In this document: positions 1 through 5,558 of the stretch, piece by piece
Numbering within the stretch: the stretch's first letter is position 1
Layout: each line of letters starts with the position of its first letter
NCBI GenBank assembly: GCA_030628325.1
Contig: DAOVRB010000045.1
Span: 1-7,302 of the forward strand
Source: Methanomicrobiaceae archaeon
GTDB lineage: Archaea > Halobacteriota > Methanomicrobia > Methanomicrobiales > Methanomicrobiaceae
Direction of reading: 5' to 3'
DNA length: 7,302 bases
Made by a program: the position numbers and the translations under genes
The notes under the pieces: generated by a model
Seen by the model: the letters and a program-made list of their open reading frames with translations, nothing else
Told to the model about the DNA's origin: nothing
Database searches by the model: none

Positions 1-1346
1 AACGTTATGAAGTCTCTGCTGACAACACAGAATGGACATTCTACATAAAAGACGATCTCTACTGGAGTGATGGAAAGAAAGTGACACCAGAAGACGTGCA
101 GTTCACCTTCACCTACCTCGGAGACAATATACCATCTGCCGGATGGATTCATGACACGCTTGCCAGCACATCTGTCACAGAAAATTCTGTTACTTTTGTA
201 TTCAACCAGCCATACACGACCATTAACCTGGAATTTGCAACCTACAACCTTGTTCCAAAACATATATGGGAGGAAATTGAAGACCCCAATGAGTACACAG
301 ACAATGGACCGTATGTTGGATGCGGACCTTATTACCTCGACTCAATTGATATTAACGCTGCAAAACTTGTCTTCAAAAAGAACCCGCACTGGAGAGGCAA
401 ATCACCTTCATTCGGCAATATTGAAGTCCACTGGTTTGCGAATGAAGATGCCGCCTGCCTTGCACTCGAAGGAGGAGAGGTGGACACATACTACAGATAT
501 GCAAAGTCTTACCCATATCCAAATATCCAGCGCATAATTGACACAGGTAACTTCAACACAATCGAAAAGACCAGCATAGGCCTCACATTCATGGGTATAA
601 ACCTGAAACGTGAACCTCTCTCAGATCAAAACTTTAGAAACGCACTAACGTATGCCATAGACTATGATGAAATCACACGGATCGACACACTTGGATACGG
701 TGTTGTTCCAAACCGCGGATTTGTGCCTCCAGGCATGGATTACTACAAAGAAACCGATAAAATTACTTACAACACAACAAAGGCACGTGAAATCCTGAAT
801 AATTCCGGCTACACTGACATTGACGATAACGGCATCTTTGAAGGCACGGACGGAAACGATATCTGCCTTGAGCTTTTAATCCGCACCGGCTACGAACGTG
901 ACGGTGAACTGATCAAGGATTATCTGGAACAGGCCGGAATAGGAGTCAGTGTTAAACAGGTTGACACAACTACATGGTTTGACCTGAAAGACAACTATGA
1001 ATATGACCTTACAGTATCCGGCACAACCCCCTGGGGTATGCTCATGCATGCAGGATGGGGTACAGGCTACTTTGACAGTCGCCGGACAGGAAAAGGCGTA
1101 CTGCATAATTTAGATGACCCGGTCTTCATCGAATTATGTGACAATATCCTTGCAACAACCAGTCAGGAAAAACTGGAACAGTACGCCAGTGATCTTCAGG
1201 ATTACTATGCCACAGAGATACCTGCAATTCCCCTCTACTGGAAGACGGATGTAACGCCTTACAACCGGGACTTTACCGGCTGGCACTATAACCCGCTCTT
1301 TGGCATATACAACCTCGACACATTCCTGAATGTCAGATATGCCTGA
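1..1346 (+). CDS. ABC transporter substrate-binding protein, family 5 (peptide/nickel type), 5'-partial
   Basis: This is the extracytoplasmic ligand-capture subunit of an Opp/Dpp/Nik-type importer. The frame is open to the window edge (first full codon at base 3), so the GTG at 81 is internal. About 447 residues are visible, against roughly 500-550 for the family, so the signal peptide or lipobox and the first 70-110 residues are missing. Visible family-5 hallmarks are the WTFYIKDDLYWSDGKKVTPEDV-like block just after the window start (bases 30-95), GPYVGCGPYYLDS (bases 306-344), the FRNALTYAIDYDEI helix (bases 633-674) and the PAIPLYW block near the C-terminus (bases 1221-1241). The loop WGMLMHAGWGTGYFDSRR (bases 1032-1085) sits where dipeptide binders usually carry a GWTGDNGDPDNF-like sequence, so a standard dipeptide ligand is doubtful. 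An Asp-rich loop lies at bases 816-860. It is the first visible gene of the operon and overlaps the methyltransferase gene by 17 nt. Family assignment is secure; the ligand is not. Confidence 0.93.
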   Translation, partial: RYEVSADNTEWTFYIKDDLYWSDGKKVTPEDVQFTFTYLGDNIPSAGWIHDTLASTSVTENSVTFVFNQPYTTINLEFATYNLVPKHIWEEIEDPNEYTDNGPYVGCGPYYLDSIDINAAKLVFKKNPHWRGKSPSFGNIEVHWFANEDAACLALEGGEVDTYYRYAKSYPYPNIQRIIDTGNFNTIEKTSIGLTFMGINLKREPLSDQNFRNALTYAIDYDEITRIDTLGYGVVPNRGFVPPGMDYYKETDKITYNTTKAREILNNSGYTDIDDNGIFEGTDGNDICLELLIRTGYERDGELIKDYLEQAGIGVSVKQVDTTTWFDLKDNYEYDLTVSGTTPWGMLMHAGWGTGYFDSRRTGKGVLHNLDDPVFIELCDNILATTSQEKLEQYASDLQDYYATEIPAIPLYWKTDVTPYNRDFTGWHYNPLFGIYNLDTFLNVRYA

Positions 1347-2136
1347 AAAAATTACAGAGACTCTTGTCTCTGAATGGGTGGAAGCCCTCAGGGATTCCAC
1401 CTATTTCAAAATTATTGAGCAGGAAAACTGCTCTCACGATGATTTTTGGCGGAATTTTCAGGGATATGACAAACTTATGGAAATGTCGGGATATCCGGGT
1501 GAAACCGCAGAATGCCTGTGCAAAATGATCAAAAAGGGATCAACCGTACTTGATATCGGTTGTGGTACAGGGGCATTTACACTTCCGCTTTCAGAAGTTG
1601 CGAAAACAGTTTTCGCCGTAGATCCTTCCCTCTGCCACCTCTCTGTTCTTGAAAAAAAAGCAGAAAAACTGGGTATAAGAAACATACATACCATAAACGC
1701 AACATGCAGGGATCTTCCCGCTTTCTTTGATGAAAAAGTGGATTACGCAGTCTCCGCATACAGTTGCATTGATCCTGACATTGTCGGATTTTTAAACTCA
1801 ATGATTGTTCATTCCCGCATCTCTGTATTTATTATCTACCGTGGAGGTGAGATCGATCCTCTGAATACGTATGCAAAGGGAAACCACCGCTATATAAGTG
1901 AAAAAACGATATGTGGCATCCTTTGTGCAATGGGATATCAGCCGGAGACAAAACTGTACAGGCGGGACTATCTTCTTCCGGTTGAGAAAATTATAGAAAA
2001 ATATCGCGACTGCAAGAGAAAACCAGATGAAATCATCGATTATCTCCATAAATCAGACCGTATCGTGGAGACAGACAATGGGTGCAGGGCCACCTTCACC
2101 ACATATGATGCCTTAATTACAGTCAAAATACAATAA
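1330..2136 (+). CDS. Class I SAM-dependent methyltransferase-fold protein embedded in transporter operon
   Basis: A 268-residue cytoplasmic protein predicted to bind S-adenosylmethionine. Motif I is VLDIGCGTGAF (residues 73-83). It is followed by the acidic ribose-binding position in FAVDPS (D98) and a motif III-like segment INATCRDLP (122-130). The N-terminal ~65 residues are helical and include WRNFQGYDKLMEMSGYP, a cap before the Rossmann core. The C-terminal ~80 residues (from about 187) are a separate helical/strand segment that may form the substrate pocket. The protein has 11 Cys residues, which is notable. An in-frame stop at 1327 limits the start to ATG 1330 or ATG 1339; neither has a Shine-Dalgarno sequence, so translation is probably coupled to the overlapping binding-protein gene. 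It lies between the binding protein and permease 1, which suggests a role linked to the transported ligand. The acceptor substrate is unknown. It could methylate a small molecule or, like nicotianamine synthase-type enzymes, use SAM for another transfer; the canonical motif I favours true methyl transfer. Confidence 0.9.
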   Translation: MSDMPEKITETLVSEWVEALRDSTYFKIIEQENCSHDDFWRNFQGYDKLMEMSGYPGETAECLCKMIKKGSTVLDIGCGTGAFTLPLSEVAKTVFAVDPSLCHLSVLEKKAEKLGIRNIHTINATCRDLPAFFDEKVDYAVSAYSCIDPDIVGFLNSMIVHSRISVFIIYRGGEIDPLNTYAKGNHRYISEKTICGILCAMGYQPETKLYRRDYLLPVEKIIEKYRDCKRKPDEIIDYLHKSDRIVETDNGCRATFTTYDALITVKIQ

Positions 2137-2150
2137 AAAGGTCTCCTGAG

Positions 2151-3101
2151 ATGAAAAACGCAAAAAAGAAACTCATCCGCTATTTAATCTGTATATTTGC
2201 AATTATAACACTCAACTTTGCCATACCGCGGGCAATGCCCGGTGATCCTGTTATGAACCTGATTGGCGAAGATGTGATGGTTTCGGCAGATACACTTAAC
2301 CAGATAAGGTCTGAAATAGGGCTTGACAGGCCGGTTTATGAGCAGTTTGCCACATACCTGTGGAATCTCATCCACCTTGATCTTGGATACTCATATCATC
2401 TGCATGCTGATGTAGCATCGCTACTCTGCGAACGTATGTTCTGGACACTTCTTTTTGTAGGGATCGCAATTATCCTTGGAGCAATAACAGGAACTTATGC
2501 AGGTGCCCTTTCAGGGTGGTATTCTGACAGTAAAATAAGCAGGGCAGTCACCTGTGTGGGAATGGCAGTATCCTGCACACCACCTTATTTTCTTGCCCTG
2601 ATTTTCCTGTCAGTATTTGTTTTCAGACTGGGTATTTTTCCCTTTAAGGCTCTGTATGATGAACCAACAATTGCAAGCGTGATTCACCACCTTGCTCTTC
2701 CGGTTATAGTAATGACACTCTTTTCAGCATCACGCAACTTCCTGATAATGCGGGGAAGTGTTATACAGGAAAAAAACAGTCATTATGCCCTTTATGCAAG
2801 AGCAAAAGGACTTTTCGACAGGGGCATTCTATGGAAGCATATACTAAAAAACGCATCCCTGCCACTGATAACCCAGGTTGCGCTTGACTTTGGCTTTATC
2901 TTCAGCGGAGCGATATTTATAGAGATAGTATTCTCTCTCAACGGCATGGGGACTCTGATTTATGATGCCATTCTTGGTCGCGATTATCCGGTTTTACAGG
3001 GTGCTTTTCTTGTTATTGCGATTACCGTGATACTTGCAAACCTGCTGGCCGACATCCTTTACGGCATTATTGACCCAAGGGTCAGGGTGAATGAAAGATG
3101 A
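2151..3101 (+). CDS. ABC transporter permease, DppB/NikB type
   Basis: A 316-residue inner-membrane subunit that forms half of the import channel. The N-terminal helix (about residues 10-27) runs into AMPGDPVMNLIG, the characteristic PGDP block of the DppB/OppB/NikB family. The LDRPVYEQFATYLWNL segment (58-73) and LDLGYSY (76-82) are also family hallmarks. Further hydrophobic segments fall at roughly 97-120, 132-160, 178-197, 243-262 and 283-305. The cytoplasmic EAA loop, which contacts the ATPases, is at about 211-240 (YALYARAKGLFDRG onward). The C-terminus, YGIIDPRVRVNER, is typical of the family, and the length is normal. The gene starts 14 nt after the methyltransferase stop. Only a weak AGGT at 2139-2142 precedes the ATG. 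It pairs with the next gene to form the transmembrane heterodimer. The substrate cannot be read from the permease. Confidence 0.95.
   Translation: MKNAKKKLIRYLICIFAIITLNFAIPRAMPGDPVMNLIGEDVMVSADTLNQIRSEIGLDRPVYEQFATYLWNLIHLDLGYSYHLHADVASLLCERMFWTLLFVGIAIILGAITGTYAGALSGWYSDSKISRAVTCVGMAVSCTPPYFLALIFLSVFVFRLGIFPFKALYDEPTIASVIHHLALPVIVMTLFSASRNFLIMRGSVIQEKNSHYALYARAKGLFDRGILWKHILKNASLPLITQVALDFGFIFSGAIFIEIVFSLNGMGTLIYDAILGRDYPVLQGAFLVIAITVILANLLADILYGIIDPRVRVNER
3086..3090 (+). promoter_or_regulatory. Ribosome binding site of permease 2 (GGTGA)
   Basis: GGTGA lies 7 nt before ATG 3098 and matches the archaeal 16S rRNA 3' end. It sits inside the end of permease 1 and fixes the start of permease 2 at the ATGA stop/start overlap. 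Confidence 0.75.
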
Positions 3102-3916
3102 ACAAAAAAGGTCTGCCATCTCTGAACAGATACGGAATTATCCTTCTTTTTGTTTTCCTGTGCATGGCACTTATCCCGTCATTTTTCTCACAATACGACC
3201 CTGATGAACGTTTTATGGCCTATGAAGACCCATCCTCAAAGCATCTGCTCGGAACAAATGATATCGGAAACGACATATTCACAGAACTTATCTACGGAAC
3301 AAGGATTTCATTAACAGTCGGTTTTGCGTCTGCCATAATTGCAACATTCATTGGTCTTGTTATCGGACTCACATCCGGTTATTACCGTGGAAATGTTGAT
3401 GAAATACTGATGGGCTTTACTGATGTGGTCCTTATGATCCCAAAAATACCCCTTATAATCATACTTGCCGCATTTCTCAGACCCGGAATCTGGATTTTAA
3501 TTCTGGTTCTCGGAGTCCTTTCATGGGAGTCAATTGCAAGGGTTGTGAGATCAAAAACACTTCAGATCAGGGAGACAGGTTTTGTCATGAGTGCCAGATG
3601 CATGGGCTTTTCACCGTTCCACATAATGTCGTCTGACATAATCCCAAATCTTACGCATGTGGTGGCGCCAAAGTTCATGCTCGCAACCGCTGCTGCAATG
3701 ATATCAGAAGCTTCACTTTCTTTTATCGGCCTTGGAGACCCTTCGGTGAAAAGCTGGGGAGTTATGATCTCGTTTGCATTCACAAAGGGCGGATTTATAA
3801 GGGAAATGTGGTGGTGGTATCTGCCGCCAGGCATCTGCATCACTCTTGCAGTTATATCAATAGCTTTAATCGGCTTTTCATTTGAAAAAGGAAAACAGAC
3901 GGTGAAAATTGAATGA
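3098..3916 (+). CDS. ABC transporter permease, DppC/NikC type
   Basis: A 272-residue membrane subunit and partner of permease 1. After a first membrane helix (about residues 12-30) it carries the family hallmark HLLGTNDIGNDIFTELIYG (49-67). Membrane segments follow at about 72-94, 104-126, 129-147, 190-212 and 243-261. The cytoplasmic EAA loop is FVMSARCMGFSPFHIMSSD (162-180), followed by IIPNL. The ASLSFIGLGDPSVKSWGVMI block (205-224) is diagnostic of DppC/OppC/NikC proteins. The length is typical of the shorter, Nik-like members. The start is well supported: ATG 3098 overlaps the permease 1 stop by 4 nt (ATGA) and has a GGTGA 7 nt upstream. It ends in another 4-nt ATGA overlap with ATPase 1. 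Confidence 0.95.
   Translation: MNKKGLPSLNRYGIILLFVFLCMALIPSFFSQYDPDERFMAYEDPSSKHLLGTNDIGNDIFTELIYGTRISLTVGFASAIIATFIGLVIGLTSGYYRGNVDEILMGFTDVVLMIPKIPLIIILAAFLRPGIWILILVLGVLSWESIARVVRSKTLQIRETGFVMSARCMGFSPFHIMSSDIIPNLTHVVAPKFMLATAAAMISEASLSFIGLGDPSVKSWGVMISFAFTKGGFIREMWWWYLPPGICITLAVISIALIGFSFEKGKQTVKIE
3901..3905 (+). promoter_or_regulatory. Ribosome binding site of ATPase 1 (GGTGA)
   Basis: GGTGA lies 7 nt before ATG 3913, within the last codons of permease 2. The spacing is identical to that of the preceding gene, which supports the ATGA-overlap start. Confidence 0.75.
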
Positions 3917-4854
3917 AAAGACCTGTAATTGAATTAGATAATTTATCTGTCACATTTCACGGGGACTGTGATCTCCGTGCCGTAAATCAGGTCTCACTTT
4001 CTGTCACCAGAGGTGAGGTCCTTGCTCTTGTGGGGGAAACCGGCTGTGGAAAATCAGTTATTGCACACGCCATTATGGGACTGCTGCCCAAAGAAGCATC
4101 CGTTGATGGCAGCATCCGCTTTAATGACATGGAACTGCTCTCCCTGTCTGAACGCGAACTTGCAGACATCAGAGGAGAAAAAATAGCGATTATCTTCCAG
4201 AATCCATCCCTCTCATTAAATCCGGTCTATACAGTTGAACATCAGATCTCAGAATCTCTGTATATTCACAGAAAAACGAGAAAAGAACTGGCAGAAAAGT
4301 GCACAAAAAATTATGTTTTAAAATTCGGCTTCAATCCTCCCGAAACGTATCTCCCATTATACCCGTCACAGTGTTCAGGCGGGATGAACCAGCGTATCCT
4401 GATTGCAGCATCAACGATCCTCAGCCCGGAAATTGTAATCGCCGATGAACCGACAAAAGGGCTTGACAGGGAAAGAGTAAATGAGACAGGTGAAATTCTA
4501 AGGAATCTTGTTTCTGAAAAAGGCAGATCTCTCATTTTAATAACCCATGACCTGGAATTTGCACGACGCATCTCAGACAGGATTGCTATTATGTACTCAG
4601 GTGAGATCGTGGAAACTGCATCTGCTGAAGAATTTTTTGCTGAACCAAAACATCCATATTCAAAAGGGCTTTTAAACAGCCTGCCGGAAAATGGATTTGT
4701 TCCTATTAAAGGTTCATCACCGTCATTGACCAGACCTCCTGACGGATGCAGGTTCCACCCCCGCTGCATGTACATGAATGAACAGTGTGCAGAAGAACAT
4801 CCTGATCTGAAACCCACAGGAAACCGTAAAGTGAGGTGTTTTCTCTGTCACTGA
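3913..4854 (+). CDS. ABC transporter ATP-binding protein, DppD/OppD type with Cys-containing C-terminal extension
   Basis: A 313-residue cytoplasmic ATPase that powers the importer together with the next gene product. Motifs in order are: Walker A GETGCGKS (41-48), Q-loop in IFQNP (Q96), signature CSGGMNQR (154-161; the usual first Leu is Cys), Walker B IVIADEP (174-180, catalytic E179), D-loop region KGLD (182-185) and switch His in THD (H212). After the ATPase core comes the oligopeptide/dipeptide-type extension: EPKHPYSKGLL (244-253) and then GCRFHPRC (278-285), C292, C309 and C312. Its length is normal for the DppD/OppD family. It starts at ATG 3913 (4-nt overlap, GGTGA upstream). In the related mycobacterial OppD, the Cys residues of this region have been reported to hold an iron-sulfur cluster; whether that applies here is inference. 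Confidence 0.95.
   Translation: MKRPVIELDNLSVTFHGDCDLRAVNQVSLSVTRGEVLALVGETGCGKSVIAHAIMGLLPKEASVDGSIRFNDMELLSLSERELADIRGEKIAIIFQNPSLSLNPVYTVEHQISESLYIHRKTRKELAEKCTKNYVLKFGFNPPETYLPLYPSQCSGGMNQRILIAASTILSPEIVIADEPTKGLDRERVNETGEILRNLVSEKGRSLILITHDLEFARRISDRIAIMYSGEIVETASAEEFFAEPKHPYSKGLLNSLPENGFVPIKGSSPSLTRPPDGCRFHPRCMYMNEQCAEEHPDLKPTGNRKVRCFLCH
4833..4838 (+). promoter_or_regulatory. Shine-Dalgarno-like GAGGTG at the ATPase 2 start
   Basis: GAGGTG lies inside the end of ATPase 1. Its last three bases are the GTG at 4836, the only ATG/GTG/TTG start available after an in-frame stop at 4827. If this motif is the real ribosome binding site, the start would instead be CTG 4845 (6 nt downstream) or CTG 4851 (12 nt downstream). 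The site therefore bears directly on which start is used. Confidence 0.4.
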
Positions 4855-5549
4855 AGACTAAAGATCTATCAAAGAGTTATTCCAATGGATTTATCCGGAA
4901 AAAAACGAATGAGGTTTTTTCAAAGATATCATTTGAAATCCCTGCAGAAGGAACAATAGGACTCATGGGTCCTTCGGGTTCAGGAAAAAGCACATTCGGC
5001 AGAATCATCGCAGGCCTTGAAATGCCGACATCAGGTCAGGTGCTCTACAAAGGCAGGGATATCCGGACACTTAAAACAGGTGATTTCAGGGAATTCCGGC
5101 AGAAAGTCCAGATGATGTTTCAGGATCCGGCAGGCATCTTAAACCCGAAAAAAACAATTGAAAAGTCAGTCACTGAAGTCCTTGATCTCCTTAATATTCC
5201 AAAAAAACGCCAAAAAACAGAAATTGCAGATATTTTTGATCAGGTAGGTCTTTCAGATGAAATACTCAACCGTTATCCTTACCAGATCTCCGGTGGCCAG
5301 AGCCAGAGAATTGCCATAGGAAGAATACTGCTCCTTAAACCTGATTACATTATTCTTGATGAACCTACATCAGCCCTTGACAGTTCGGTGCAGGCACAGA
5401 TGCTTCATCTGCTAAAAGATATACAATCCGAATTCAAAACAGGTTATCTCTTCATATCACATGATGAATCGGTAGTCCGTTTTATGTCTGAAAAAATCTT
5501 TGTAATGGAAAACGGCGCCCTGAAAAAAAGTGTGTGCCAAACATTGTAA
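4836..5549 (+). CDS. ABC transporter ATP-binding protein, DppF/NikE type, short form
   Basis: A cytoplasmic ATPase of about 237 residues, the second half of the ATPase pair. Motifs are Walker A GPSGSGKS (45-52), Q-loop in MFQDP (Q96), signature ISGGQSQR (151-158), Walker B YIILDEP (171-177), D-loop SALD (179-182) and switch His in SHD (H209). All catalytic residues are intact. It ends only about 28 residues after the switch His (ENGALKKSVCQTL) and lacks the HPY and Cys extension present in ATPase 1. It is shorter than typical DppF/OppF (about 320) and E. coli NikE (about 268). Reading through the A7 run near the end in either shifted frame does not recover the missing extension, so a simple frameshift is unlikely. 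The start is uncertain: GTG 4836 overlaps ATPase 1 by 19 nt, but non-standard CTG 4845 would fit the GAGGTG better. It is the last gene of the operon and ends 9 bp from the convergent gene. Confidence 0.93.
   Translation: MFSLSLKTKDLSKSYSNGFIRKKTNEVFSKISFEIPAEGTIGLMGPSGSGKSTFGRIIAGLEMPTSGQVLYKGRDIRTLKTGDFREFRQKVQMMFQDPAGILNPKKTIEKSVTEVLDLLNIPKKRQKTEIADIFDQVGLSDEILNRYPYQISGGQSQRIAIGRILLLKPDYIILDEPTSALDSSVQAQMLHLLKDIQSEFKTGYLFISHDESVVRFMSEKIFVMENGALKKSVCQTL
5523..5529 (-). terminator. Possible T-tract terminator for the minus-strand gene
   Basis: Seven consecutive A on the + strand give T7 on the - strand, 30-36 nt after the TAG of the secreted-protein gene. Archaeal RNA polymerase can terminate at T-rich tracts without a hairpin. 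The tract lies inside the end of the ATPase 2 coding region, and I see no hairpin. It may be only a lysine-codon run. On the + strand I see no T-tract close after the operon stop. Confidence 0.3.
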
Positions 5550-5558
5550 GAGGCCCGG

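Noticed and set aside
81..83. GTG at 81 as the start of the binding protein
   Set aside because: The frame is open back to the window edge and the preceding codons encode a typical family-5 block, so the gene begins outside the window.
151..537. 128-codon open frame on the + strand inside the binding-protein gene
   Set aside because: It is out of frame within a clear family-5 binding protein and its product is low-complexity Thr/Leu/Ser-rich with no domain.
876..1400. Open frames on the - strand (876-1106 and 1134-1400) under the binding-protein gene
   Set aside because: They are antisense shadows with no ribosome binding site or recognisable motif.
2137..2150. Internal promoter before permease 1
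   Set aside because: The 14-nt gap has no TATA-like or BRE-like sequence, and the genes on both sides are closely packed.
4311..4817. 168-codon open frame on the - strand inside ATPase 1
   Set aside because: It is fully antisense to a gene with intact ATPase motifs. Its translation shows no recognisable domain, so it is a by-product of codon use on the other strand.
4915..4920. T6 run as a + strand terminator
   Set aside because: It lies inside the ATPase 2 coding region near its start, where termination would cut off an intact gene. There is no hairpin.
5523..5529. Frameshift at the A7 run as the cause of the short ATPase 2
   Set aside because: Reading on in both other frames gives no HPY or Cys extension. 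It gives only the antisense of the neighbouring gene.
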